From Eutreptiella sp. 'Long Island Sound 2002' (lineage: Eukaryota; Euglenozoa; Euglenophyceae; Eutreptiales; Eutreptiaceae): 64,000 nucleotides of DNA. Shown piece by piece: positions 20,615 through 31,451 of this stretch; position 1 is the first letter of the stretch; every line of letters begins with the position of its first letter. The notes below the pieces were generated by a model, which had not been told where the DNA came from, searched no databases, and worked only from the letters and a program-made list of their open reading frames with translations. The stretch lies in NCBI GenBank assembly GCA_964036045.1, contig OZ038383.1:95475568-95539567 (forward strand), given 5' to 3'. The position numbers and the translations under genes are program-made.

Positions 20615-23600
20615 GGGCAGGACGGGTTAATGGTGTCACCTCAAAGGGGGACAGCAGGGGCCGCCGGCAACGGGGCAGCAGTCTCGCCCGTCACAAGGAC
20701 TGGAGCATTCGGGGCTGGGCGCAATGAGTCACAGAGCGGATCAAGGCGCAGGCCCAGGGGGCGCGGACCGGATCAAAGTGGCGAGTTGAAGGCACAGCGG
20801 GCACGTTCGGGGGGAACGCCAGGCGAGAAGCAGGAGCGGGTACCAAGAGACGTATGCGGACAAGAGGAGTGTGGCAAGGGGTGCGGGGACGAGGACAAGA
20901 AGGACCAGTACGAGGCCAACGACCGCCTGGGATTGTCCACAGTACGCTGAGGCGTAGACGAGGGAGAGGAACCGCGGTGAACCAAGAACACAACACACGT
21001 AGGGCGCGCGAATAGTGGGAGTGGAGGGCGCGCGTAGCGGGGGAAACGACGGCAAGGCTTAGGGCTCAGGCGCCATGCCATGTGTGCAGAAAGATGTCTC
21101 ACAAGCCTGAGCCGAAGCCCAGCCAGCCGCCGGCAGGGGAAGTCACGCCGCTGCCGCGGGCAGTGACGGGGTACGGGGGGCCGCGGGTGGCGGGCGTGAG
21201 GGTCGTGGTGGCCCGCATGCAGGCGGACGCAGCCCCGCGGCCCCCCTCGCGGGCGTCCTCGGCGACATCAGCGGAGGTGTTGTTGCCCTCGTCTCTGGAG
21301 AGTCCGGAGACGGTCCGGCGGGAAGGGCCTCGGGCAGCAGGGCGGCAGAGGGGAGAAGGAGCCGCGGCAGGGACAGGGGAGGGAGGAGACAAGGGAGGAC
21401 AGGCAGAGGCAAGTGGAGGCAGGACGGATGGGGTGCAGCGGAAGCTGAGGGGAAGGGGGAGAAGCAGGGGCAGCGAGCGGTTGGGAGGCGGCGGGCGGAC
21501 CCGTTCAACATCGCGGATGTGCTGGCGGTTGTGGATGCTGGGAGGGGGGAATCGGTAGTTGACGCCATCCTCGTGTTGTGGGAGGATGAGGGGGAGGGGG
21601 CGAGGAGGATGGCAGTGGAGGGAGGCCCAGGGCAGCCAACAACGCCCAATGTGCCGGCGGCTGCGATTCAGTCCATCCTCCCGAAAGTGAGGAGGCAGGA
21701 GGAGGGCAAGGGTGGACGAGGACAACAGGCAGCGAGCGCGGCAGGGAGCGGGGACAGCGGTGTACGCACCTGAGGGGGAGGACGGACAGGCAAGGGAGGG
21801 AAAGCGCAGGCGGGGACGTCAGGGGCCAGGCATGCGAAGGGACGCCAGGAAGGGAAAGGGAGAAAAGGGTTTGGAAAGGCGCGACAGTGGCCGCAGCCCC
21901 AACACTCGTTGAAGCAGCTGCCGCCGGGGTCGCCTCCACAGGTCAGTGCAGCGGTGCGGGCGGAGGAGGAGAGGGAGGCGCGCCTCCAGCAGGCGGCGCG
22001 TTACGAGGCGCTGGCGCACGTGGAGCGCCAGCGCCGTCGCTGCCAGCCCCCGGAATGGGACCGGACACCATCTACCGGTGGGAGATGGAGTCGGGGAGGA
22101 CGAGGTCGGGGCGCCAAGGGGGGGCTGGAGAGGTCGGGAGGGGAGCACAGCAAGCAGCCCAGTGGCGGGGTGCGGAGAGAGGGAGGGCAGGCAGAACAGA
22201 GCAGCGCAGCGGCGGAGGGGCGCCGCGGCCAGCGGGAGGGGGAGCAAGGGAGTGGGAGCCAGCGAAGTGGACACACGGGCAGCGCAGTGCAGGGCAGGGG
22301 TGCGGGACAAGTAGAAGGCGCTAAGGGCAAGCATAATGGACACGGTAAGCAAGGGAAAGAAGCGGGACAAGCAGCGCTCCAGGGGAAGGGACATGGGCAG
22401 GCGGGACTCCACGGAGTGGGCAGCAAGGAGCACGGGGCAGCGGGGCTAAAAGAGAAAGGGCAAGGGAAGGAGGGTGGCCGTGGGTACATGGGCTCACCGG
22501 TGTTCCCGGGGAAGGGATTGGGATGGTGGGGAGGTGTAGTCTGCCAGCCGTCCCACCAGTCATCCCACCATCCCCACCGCCACCTTACCCAGCGATGGGG
22601 ATGATGTACCCGCCCCCGCCGGCGTACCTGGGCATGCAGGCACAGGCACCCGTGCAGCAGCGCCCGCAGGCCAGTCGGACGACGTGGGGGGCGCAGGGAG
22701 GGAAGGGAGAAGAGCACAGGAGGGCATGGGAGAGGATAGGGGAGGCAGCGACGAGCCTGAGGGAGAGGGAGGCCAGGGTCATGGGTGGGGCGGGCAGGGT
22801 GGCGGAGGCGAGGACGGAGGGGACAGGCAGGCCGCAGGGAGGGGAGGCGCAGGCGGTGGAGGAGCTGCAGTGGGCGTGGGCGGACCTTCGGAGAAGGCAG
22901 GAGATGGTGGAGAGGGCGGAATGGGAAGGCGGACGACATGAAGAGGGAGGGGGGCAGGAGGGGCGCCCCCAAATATATTTGCCATTCAGGCAGCCAGCTG
23001 TCCCGCCGGAGCAGGAGAGTGAGATGCAGGAGAGGGCATGGGGGCGGATCAGAGGGGAGGCAGCGAGGCTGACGGAGAGAGACAGGGAGGTGGCGGCGCG
23101 GGAGCGCAGAGTGCGAGAGGAGGAGGAGGCGGTGGCCCAGGGGGGCACACCTGGTCCTCCCGGATCCGGAAGGGGACACCCCCTCCATGGGTGGTCACCG
23201 TCCGGGAAAAGGGCCAGGGAGGAGTAAGATGAGGCGGGGCAGGAGAGGGGGAAGCCGCACTAGCTGGAGGAGCGGGGAGCAGGGGGAGCGGAGGGGGCGC
23301 CGCGGCCAGCCAGCCCCAGCCCAGAGCCGACACCGACGGACTGGGACTCGGAGTCGCCACTGCCGCGGCGGTATGCGCCGCCGCCGATAAGGAGGGGGCC
23401 AGGGACACTCGCGGGGTGGACGGCGGGGGACGTGGCGTAGCTGGTCAGCTACGTGAAGTGGTCGGGGAGGACGAGGGGAAGGCGGGAGAGGAGGGGGACC
23501 CACCTCTTCAGCGACCTGGTCTGCAGGGCAGGGAGGCCCGGGGAAAGGGGGCCAGAGATGGAGGAGGCCAGGTGGAGGAGGATGCTGGGAGAGGCGCTCC

Positions 23601-24230
23601 CGGGGGTGAACCTGGACTGTCCCCAGGAGAAGGGGAGTAGGCCCAGGGTTCGGATGCTGCGGGAGCTGTTGCAGCGGGAGGGATGGTACGGGGGCGAGGC
23701 GTAGGACGGGGCAGGAGCAGGACCGAGAAGCGCCGGGGGCCGGGGACGAGAAGAGTGCAGGAGGGACGGGCAGACGAGAAGCGAGGAGGGCTGCAGGAGG
23801 GAAGGACGTGGGGAGTAGGCGAAGGTGAGGGAGGGTAGGGGGAGGGTTGAAGGACACAAGGAGAGGAGGAAGGGTGCGGAGGGGCGCAGGTGCACAGGGA
23901 AGGGCAGGGACACGGCCGGCGGTAGAGGGCAATGTGGGGATGGCGGACACAGGCGAGAACCCCAAGCGGAGGGAACAGGGCCCGCGGCGGGATCAGATGG
24001 AGGGGCGGAGTACGGGAGCGCCGACGGGTGCAGACGGAGCGGCCGGGCAGCAGGACCCGGGACGTGACGTGGGTACCGCAAACCGTGTGGGGCAGAACGA
24101 GAAGACTAACATGATGCTGAAGTACAGGTGGAATGGGGTACAGTACTGGAGTGCTGGTGGAGTACAACGGGCAGCGGCACGGAGCCGGGCAGCATTGCCA
24201 CGAGCGCCGGCGGGGATCCTGAACGCAGGG
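20615..24230. repeat. Purine-rich tail, copy B
   Basis: Long G/A-rich plus-strand sequence extends well beyond the end of copy A. The minus strand shows very long Pro/Leu/Ser-rich frames (for example 22,001-23,188) that I attribute to composition. Possible real coding within the tract is listed separately. Confidence 0.5.
21519..23227 (+). pseudogene. Possible Gag-like low-complexity protein
   Basis: Plus-strand frames at 21,519-22,604 (one TGA at 21,771) and 22,523-23,227 (another frame) could encode one disrupted protein. The first part has an acidic segment conserved with copy A near 9,400-9,560. A charged helix-prone stretch follows (RAEEEREARLQQAARYEALAHVERQ), then Gly/Gln/Lys-rich sequence. 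The second part has a Pro-rich patch (PSPPPPYPAMGMMYPPPPAY) and two charged coiled-coil-like segments with REREAR and TERDREVAARERR motifs. This resembles retroelement ORF1/Gag in general character only. No zinc knuckle is visible, and strong composition bias makes the call weak. Confidence 0.3.
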
Positions 24231-25625
24231 TCGTGACCATCGCGGACGGCCGGAGGTGATGTGGAGCGCCATTGCGGCTGCTTGGGGAGACGGGCCTACG
24301 CGCGCCGAAGGGGCTACTGTGGACTACTTTTCACTCGTGCGGGCAGAGCGAGGGACATCGCGGTCGTCGAATCCCAACGGCCAGTGTCTAAGCCGTCCAC
24401 GAGCGGGGCCACAGTCCAGTCCGCAAGTAAACCCCCCCCCCCCCCACACAGTGAACCCTGGCATCCCGAAAGAGGAGAGGGACAGGGACCCAGGGAAAAG
24501 CACAAGGGTAGGTGAGCCACCAGGGGACAGGGTAGGGACGAAAGAGAGGGGCAGGGGTAGAGCGCGCGCGTGGCACACACGAGTGACAGCGCGGCAAAGG
24601 CAGAGAGGGCGGTCGGAGAAAAAAAGGCAGGACCCGCAGAGAGCCGGCGGATGGTAGGGGAAACAGGCGTGCGAGGGGGCACAGGGCAGCGAGACAGGGG
24701 TGGCACGGAGAAGATCAGGGGGCACACGCAGTGCGCGCGTGAGCAGCGAAGAGCGCGACCAGGGGGGCACCCGAAAAAAAAACAAAAGCGAAAAAAAGAC
24801 AGACAAGGCACCAAAGAAGGACAAACAGAGGGGGTGGGGCCGCGCGGGAGGAGGGGGAAGCAGGGAGCCAACAAAGGCGCAAAGGTACACATCGTCTCGC
24901 TCAGAAAAACGCCATGCCGATGACCCGCATTGAGCCGTACCGGCCGCCCCGCCCCACCATCAGGGAACTGATGGAGGGGAGGCCGGGTGGGGGGGGGACG
25001 ATGGGGGAGTCCCTCCGAAGGGGTATCTGGGGAGGCCGCCCAAGTCGGCCTACAGGTCGGAGGACAGGGCGTGAAAGCGCGCGAGATACAACCATGGCGC
25101 GGGGACGACCAGCGGACAGCACACGGAGCAGGAGAACAACAGCAAGTGGGCAGGTAGGAGACAGAAGAGAGGGGAGGGTGGAGAGCAGAGAAATGAGTGA
25201 GACACGAGGGAGGGGCGCCCACCTGGAATGGCCGGGGACCGCCAAGGGCCAGGCCCCAGGAGGGCGATGGGACAGGACAAGAACACCGAGGGGAGCAGTG
25301 ACTGATGGCCTGTGCCGAGTTGTGCGTGCATGCAGGGGGGAGGGAACCACAAGGCAGGAGGCACGGCGGGGAAGGAGGGGGCAAAAGGAAACACGAACAA
25401 AACCCCGCAGCGACACAGGAGGGCGAGAAGCGCAAAGCGAGGGAGCGGCGGGGCAACGGGATGGAGCAAACGGGCAGACGAGAGACCCCGGGTGGCGCGG
25501 AAAAAAAAAGAAAAAAAACAACGACGGGTGACCAGCTGGGGGAAAGGCACGAGTAACGGGGGGCGCAGTGGCCAGGAAGAAGGAACCACCACAGGTCCTG
25601 AAGAGAGCACACCAGCCAAGCGGAA
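24231..25625. other. Purine-rich DNA without a supported gene
   Basis: The tract is G/A-rich with a run of 14 C at 24,432-24,445 and several A-rich patches (24,774-24,800, 25,500-25,520). Frames on both strands look compositional. I see no domain. Confidence 0.5.
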
Positions 25626-25627
25626 GG

Positions 25628-25996
25628 GGGCGGGAAGGGAGCGAACAGTGCTAGTTGCAACAGCCTGTCCCAGGCAGGATGCGGGTACAGTGGGCCCGCC
25701 CCAAAGGATTGCTGGCGGCCTGGTGGGGTAAAATCACGGGATGCTGGGATAAGGGGACGGGGCAGAAAAGGGCGTGTGGCTAGGGTCACACAACGGCCCC
25801 AGGGAGACTGGGAAGAAGCAGGACGCGGGAAAAAGACCGAGGTGGGTGACGGGACACGGCGCAGGGGGAAGGGGCGGGGACGGGAAGGGAGCGACCAGTG
25901 CTAGGCGCACGAAACGGTCCCCGGATGCATTAGGATCCAGAGGGCCCGCGCAACAGGGTTGCTGGCGGCCCGGTGGGGTATAAACACGGGATGATG
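25628..25996. repeat. Direct repeat pair, about 125 bp
   Basis: Segments at about 25,628-25,750 and 25,870-25,996 share GGGAAGGGAGCGA(A/C)CAGTGCTAG, a GGGCCCGC core, GATTGCTGGCGGCC/GTTGCTGGCGGCC and GGTGGGGTA followed by CACGGGATG. They are spaced about 245 bp apart and diverged. Confidence 0.65.
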
Positions 25997-26761
25997 GATG
26001 GAATGGGGCCGCACAACAGCTCCGAGGGATAGGGAATCCACATGACGCTCGGTGTGGGCTGGTGACGGGATGTATCAAAGGGGAACAAGGGATGGGATGG
26101 GAGGCTGAAAGCGCCAAGCAACAGCCCTGTGGGATCCGGAAGCCAGTCGCCATGGAGTGGTGAACCATGTGCCAACCATGGGGAGCCTGGCCACGGGATG
26201 TCGGGAAAATGCCCTGAACTCCGGGACGGCCGTGAGGTGTCTGCAGGGGTGAGGGTTGACCCTGAGGTCCCCGGGTCAATGGCCTAAGTACACGTAGGTT
26301 CACACGTGAGCGGGACCTGGGGGAACGTGGAAAGGGTCGCCCCCTGCCCGCCAGCCGCGGATGGACGACACCCAAGTGCATCCGGGAGCCAAGTGGGTAC
26401 TCTAACCCGTTAGGGATGGAGAGTGGTGGAACGTGGTTGACAGAGAGAAATGCCCCGCTGCTGGCGAGGGCTGTCCACAGGAAACCCGCCTGCAGGCGCC
26501 CAAAAGGCTGTGCTAGGGGGGAAAGGCCGGAGTATCCTTCGATTGTTGACCGGAAGGAGCTGAGACCCTGAGAGCAGCAACAGAAAGACACCTACCGCCG
26601 GTCATGCCCCAAGGTAACCTGGTTGAAGTTCTCGGCCGTGAGGTGAGAGAGGGGGCACCAGGGGAACTGATGGTGGAGTGCTCTCCTTGCCGCCAGAGGC
26701 GGCCGCCATGTAAAACAAACAAGGACATGTCAGATGGGGCTGCGGACGCGGCCGCCCTTAC
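25997..26761. other. No gene seen
   Basis: This is mixed-composition DNA with no long credible frame, no transposon terminus and no repeat that I can see. Confidence 0.4.
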
Positions 26762-26778
26762 ATACTTACTTACTTACT
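26762..26778. repeat. Short TACT/TTAC microsatellite
   Basis: About four consecutive TACT units sit at the edge of the retrotransposon remnant that follows. Confidence 0.7.
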
Positions 26779-27600
26779 GGAGGAAGGCCAGAGATGGACA
26801 TGGGCGCCCTGTGAAAAGGAGCTTTATGCCATCGTCATGGCTCTCAGGAAATGGGCCGGGTAAATAGCCCTACATCCAATCACGGTCTGCACAGACTATT
26901 AGAGTCTGTAGCCGTAGCACAAAGGGCACGTGGAGGCACCCTGAGTACAGGCCTCCCAAAGCGCCAGACGGCACAAAAGGCCAGACGGCATGTGACCTTG
27001 GCCGATCTGGACCTAACGGCGGTCTATGTCCCAGGAAAGGACAACACCGTGGCGGACCGTCTCAATAGCTGGGCCCCATCGGCGAGCAAGGGCGTTATAG
27101 ATGTGTCTGTTCATGCGGATGAGCTTCAGCCTGCTGAAGCTAAGAAGATCAGCGACATTGAGCGCATCATGGAGGAGGAGGGGATGTATTGCTTTGTGCA
27201 CATTCCCGCTGATGCTCGCCTAATTCGGAGGCTAGACCTAGCAATCCACGCACTCGCCCTGGAAGGGGCTGAATCCGACCAGCAGCTCTGAGAGACGCGC
27301 CTCCAAGACGCTACTACACCAAGACTGAGGCATTCCAGTCCGAGTATCGGGCTGTGACTGACCCTGACAACGGGTAAAAGTCCCCAAAGAGGCTCACCAA
27401 GTAAGATGACAAGCTGTTCTAGAATGGGAGGCTGCCGTCACCAGAGTGCCGAGTGTTGGAACTGTGCGTGGCATGGCACCACCACATGGTCCACCGCGGC
27501 GTGCGCAAGCAAGCTAGGGACGTGGAGTACCGGCTGGTAAGGGTTCGGCGTCCAGTGGAGTTCCCCTGCGACATTCCGATGGTTTGAGGTGCAGCCCTGG
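26779..27600 (+). pseudogene. Ty3/gypsy RNase H-integrase remnant
   Basis: This is homologous to 59,160-60,000 of element 3. Recognisable pieces are a decayed RNase H end (CKELYAIVMALRK-like), the connection VYVPGKDNTVADRLNSWA (27,028-27,075), a linker with EAKKISDIERIMEEEG, and the first half of the integrase zinc-binding region around HHHMVHRGVRKQARDVE near 27,478. Stops and indels interrupt it, including TGA near 27,290. It is 5'- and 3'-truncated, has no LTRs, and is more decayed than element 3. Confidence 0.75.
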
Positions 27601-28007
27601 CAGACCGCACACCCCTTCGTGACTTGTATGGCGGCTTAGGAGAGACCAACGTTGCGGGGAGAGCATGTGTAATGAAACAGTGATACACACCCCAACGTGA
27701 ATCAGAGAGTGCGCACCTAGCAGAGATCGCGCGCACATTATGGATGATCATTTGCACGTTGTTTATAATTAACCTCAGATCACGCTTTATTTATAAGACT
27801 GAACGCTCTGTGACTTGCAGAGGACGCTGCGAAGTAGGACAGAACTAACTGTGCATAATGTTGTGAGTTTTCTGTATTACACTGCAGGATCTTGCATTTT
27901 AATGATGATTTGGACTCAATCTTGTCTGTGCCATTGCTGATTGTGTATTTGGAGGGATCCGGAGTCGTTAGCCCAAAACTCTGCAATTTCAGAAATGTCA
28001 AACTAAG
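27601..28007. other. No gene seen; A/T-richer DNA upstream of gag copy 2a
   Basis: Composition shifts here from G/C-rich to A/T-richer sequence. No LTR end or primer-binding site could be recognised before the ATG at 28,008. Confidence 0.4.
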
Positions 28008-28691
28008 ATGGAGGTTACACCCATCTCAAAACATGGTAGCAAGCATAAGCGTTTTGAATCCGTGACTCCAAGCTCCGGATATGGCACAACCTACAACAAT
28101 GATGAGTCAATGGACCCATTCGAAAAATTTGAAACATCACTTGGTCCCAACATCCTTCCCTCAACTCGCCTTTCGTTTGGCAAGTCATATTTGGAGGAGT
28201 TCATGAACGAAGATGAGATGGGTGATGCTGACAATTTGGAGACTACATCGCTAGTCCAACAATCGGTGGAACAATTTGAAGATCATCAACGACAAATATC
28301 ATCGCGTTCCGAACATTATCACTCTTCACAAGGTTCACAACAAGATGAATTTGAAGTTCTTTTGTCACAATCTCCCAAGGTACACGCCATTCAACAACGC
28401 ATTGATGGTTGTGAGGCAATGAGAAAGAGAGTTTATACAACGTGCACCCTAGAACAAGGAACACTTGCTACGGAGATTGAAAAACTCCAAAACTTAGCCC
28501 ACGCAAACTGCATCCTGTTTTTCACCTCAAGGGCGGCATTTGTGTGCAAAAAAAAACGCGCAGTTTCCGCGTGTTTCCACCTGAAAACTGAGAATTAAAA
28601 ATTCGAGCAAGCTGAAATATATATTTCTTAGGCTATCAGCGGAATGCAAGTAGTCAGAGGTATGAAGAAAACGTTTTTTTTTGGCATGTTG

Positions 28692-28713
28692 AGTGCGCGA
28701 GCCCTCGCGCACT
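28692..28713. repeat. 22-bp palindrome inside the TIR element, first copy
   Basis: AGTGCGCGAG-CC-CTCGCGCACT is a perfect inverted repeat with a 2-base centre. It lies at the end of a segment (28,630-28,713) repeated at about 29,120-29,223. Confidence 0.85.
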
Positions 28714-29201
28714 GAATTATGCAGAATGTGTATTTCCCAATGGTCCTGAATAAACAGTATTCCATGCCAAATGAGGCTCTGATGTCTTCATGGGTGCCTC
28801 ATGGTGTACCGTTCGGGTCATGTCAGCAGCAAGAGTGGTCAATCAATGGACGTTTTGTACACGCCATGCACTATGCAAGGTGTAATAGATCTAAAAAGGC
28901 GGGTTGCCCTCAGTCCTTGCTAAACACACGATTTTCAGTTAGTTTACCTACAAATGAGGTGCCCAGCCTCCCATCTTTTGGGGCGGTACAACAGTTTGTC
29001 AGATGCGCTAGGTCACAGGACCTACGAAGCAAGTGCTCTAGAGGAGGATAGTCTAATCGCTACTCTTGAGCTCACTGTTTTCACAGGATTCCAAAAGGGA
29101 GGAATCTCAAAAAGCCTTTTGGAGGCTATCGGCATGCCGATAGCCTGCAAAAGAATGCAAGTAGTCAGGGGTATTCAAAAACCCATGCTTCTAGCATGTT
29201 G

Positions 29202-29223
29202 AGTGCGCGAGCCCTCGCGCACT
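29202..29223. repeat. 22-bp palindrome inside the TIR element, second copy
   Basis: This is identical to the palindrome at 28,692-28,713 and is preceded by a similar stretch (GGCTATC ... GCAAGTAGTCAG), so a roughly 85-100-bp internal unit is repeated within the transposon. Confidence 0.85.
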
Positions 29224-29354
29224 GAGTGTTCCGCTGTGCAAGTGTTTAACCCATATTGAATCTTGCAGTTTTGCTTTTGCTCCATCCTTGCTTCATGCCA
29301 CTTCCGATGTCAAGAAGTGATCTCAAAAAAACCTCAAAATCTCACTCCAGCTGG

Positions 29355-29382
29355 CTGAGTGCGCGAGGCCTCGAGCACTCAG
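29355..29382. repeat. 28-bp near-perfect palindrome inside the TIR element
   Basis: CTGAGTGCGCGAGG pairs with CCTCGAGCACTCAG with one mismatch. It is a diverged third relative of the two 22-bp palindromes. Confidence 0.8.
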
Positions 29383-30872
29383 CCTCCCATAATAAGTATT
29401 TTTTCATGTGGACATGTACCGGATGTGTGAACAGCGCCCATCTTTAATGGTTTTCCAGACGATCCAAAAATTGGTATTCTCCAAATTAGCTAACAAAATT
29501 TTTTTTCAGGGAAAATGACTGGTAAACCCTCTGATTTTGGACTACAGAATGGTTATTTGACCCCCCTAAAAACAGCAAAAAATGGGCAAAACTGATGAAA
29601 AATGCATTTTTTGGGAGGGTTTGAAAAACGGTATTTTCAAGATGGCAACAAAAGCTTTTTTTTTCGGTGACAAAATCTAGGTGCTTAGGTGGAAAAAAGA
29701 GGGTGCAGTTTGCGTGGGCTAAGAAAAAGGTTGTGAAAAGCCGTGTTGAACATCGATACAAACAAGTGGTTGTTCGGGTTGAGCGATTGGGGAAGCATGC
29801 TACGAACTCTTCTCAAACTCATCCACCTCATGAGTCCCAACAACACTTTGACGGAATCCGTTATTTAGAGCAAAATGCGGTTGATTCGGAGAGCCTTAAG
29901 GACATTTTGGTGCTCGTGGAACAACGAATGGAACAAGTGGAGGCCAATCTTGACATGACGTTAAAGGGTGCGGCAAGTGCAAGCAAGGTAGACGAGACGG
30001 TGACGACTATTCAGGAGCGCTTTTCGAACTTTGCTACGCGTGGTGATATTCAATTGATGAATGTTCAAATTGAAGAAATGCAAAATATTTTCTCTTCTTC
30101 TTTGCAAATGGCGAAAAACACCATGCACACAAGAGAGAGCACTTTGGCGTGCCATTCTTATGCATTTGATTCGTTTTGTTCCGATTATATATCGCATGCA
30201 TCCGTGCCCCGTGGCTCCATTATGAATTATTTGCATTTGATAAGGGAGCATGTGGACATTGGTGATAATCATGTTAGGGATGTGTTGACAAATGAAGTCG
30301 GTTTGCAATTGAAGCAATTACCAGATCGTCCTGAACAAGTCAACGAAAGGGTTGATGCTTTGCAGGTTCTTTGTGAATCTAAGTTGCGTGAGCTACAATC
30401 TTCTTTCGAGATTCATTTGGAACAACGTTTGCAAGCCGCTTTCGACACCACAAATCCGCGCGTTGACTCCTTAGAGCAAACACGCATTGGTGAGCATCTC
30501 AAGGCTCTAAACGCACGAATCGATGAATCCATCCCAATTTCGTTCTTTTCATTCTCATTTAGATGAACGAGGTGGAAAAACGTTATCACAATCTGAGGAC
30601 ACCATCACTAAGCAAAGCGCTGAAATCGAGAAACGTCTCGATTCTCCAGTTAATTTGAGATGTGACTCTTTTGCTCGCCAAATAGGTGATGGTGTGAGAC
30701 CAACTGGCCTCGATGAAAACACATTGACTCGTATTCAACGTTTGCATGACACGTGTTCTGGTTTGCATGAACTAATGGGACCTCTTGAGCGACGAGTTTC
30801 TAAGGTTGAACAATTTGCAGTCGCTCACAAAAAGTCCCTTTTGGAGGTTTCTAGTGCTATTGATTCCATGAG

Positions 30873-31451
30873 GTAGGTAGGTACCTTCGGGAGCTCGGGA
30901 TGCCTCCTTTGACAATGCAGGAAGAAGGTCTTACCAGGGGGACGTCTTGTCCCTCCCACTGCCCTACGTCAGGCGCCTCTTAAGCCGCTCCCGCATGTGC
31001 CTGGGAAGGCATTGTCGCGGCCACCCGGTTCATGTGTCCCGGATGGGAGGGTGTCCCCACATGTGTCCATGGGTAGGGCCACATGCCCCCTCTTTTGGGC
31101 GGCAGCTCTGAGGGCTGCCCAGCGGTGTGGAGTATCTCTCACCACAAGGGGTATTGCTCCCGCTAGTCTACGGTACGACCGCCTCACCCTTGTGGCTTGA
31201 GTTGCGGGGCCTCTCTGCTTGGCAGGCGACCCCATCCTCGACTGTGTACCGGCTTGCCTGTCAACGGTTGCTTCCAAGGCTCCGGGTGACGTTTGCCATG
31301 GTCCCCGATGCAGCCTGGCCGGGCTCGGACCAACGGCCTTGGGGTACCGCCCCTGCTGCTGGCCCGCTGGGTTGGCTGTGTCGCCCCAATGCGCCCTACC
31401 CATGGGGTGTTGGTTCTTTCCTGTCCCTCGACTGCCCTACGTGTGCACGTG
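30873..31451. other. Unique DNA between gag copy 2a and the minisatellite
   Basis: This starts with GTAGGTAGGTACC directly after the end of gag homology. Frames here merely run into the repeat array. No gene or element terminus was recognised. Confidence 0.45.

Larger units (their letters stand above)
9746..21865. repeat. Large duplicated block, copy B
   Basis: This is the second direct copy of the block starting at position 1. Here the minus-strand polyprotein runs in a consistent order from about 15,922 down to 9,810, so copy B probably shows the ancestral arrangement. Copy B carries extra DNA at 10,574-11,215, a G/T-rich insertion around 16,546-16,940 and a SINE-like insertion at 20,396-20,514. 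Similarity to copy A ends near 21,865. By eye the copies differ by a few percent, including several frame-disrupting indels. Confidence 0.85.
28493..29723. mobile_element. Non-autonomous TIR DNA transposon inserted in gag
   Basis: The ends are inverted repeats. The left end begins CTTAGCCCACGCAAACTGCA and the right end is its reverse complement (TGCAGTTTGCGTGGGCTAAG), with weaker pairing continuing inward. The uninterrupted target exists at about 39,925, proving a 1,231-bp insertion. The flanks read CCAAAA and AAAAAGG, consistent with a target duplication of about four A's, though the A run makes its length ambiguous. Inside are three GC-rich palindromes and long T/A runs but no transposase frame, so it would need a partner element to move. 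Confidence 0.85.
28008..30872 (+). pseudogene. Ty3-type gag, coiled-coil N-terminal part (copy 2a), interrupted
   Basis: The ATG at 28,008 opens a Gag-like protein. Its frame is broken at 28,493 by a 1.23-kb DNA transposon and resumes at 29,724. Without the insert it matches element 2 gag at 39,877-41,075 closely. It is rich in charged, helix-forming sequence (VEQRMEQVEANLDMTLKG, RLQAAFDTTNPRVDSL), consistent with a long coiled coil. It keeps eight bases near 30,090 (CTCTTCTTC region) that are missing from element 2. A further frame break lies near 30,535-30,566. Homology stops abruptly at about 30,872, where unrelated DNA begins. It supplies the N-terminus missing from the element 2 copy. 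Confidence 0.75.

Noticed and set aside
22001-25789. Long minus-strand Pro/Ser/Leu-rich frames
   Set aside because: These are explained by the pyrimidine-rich strand lacking stop triplets. Composition is monotonous and there is no conserved domain.
28493-29723. CRISPR-like array from the repeated palindromes
   Set aside because: There are only three copies at irregular spacing in eukaryotic transposon DNA with no spacer-repeat pattern.
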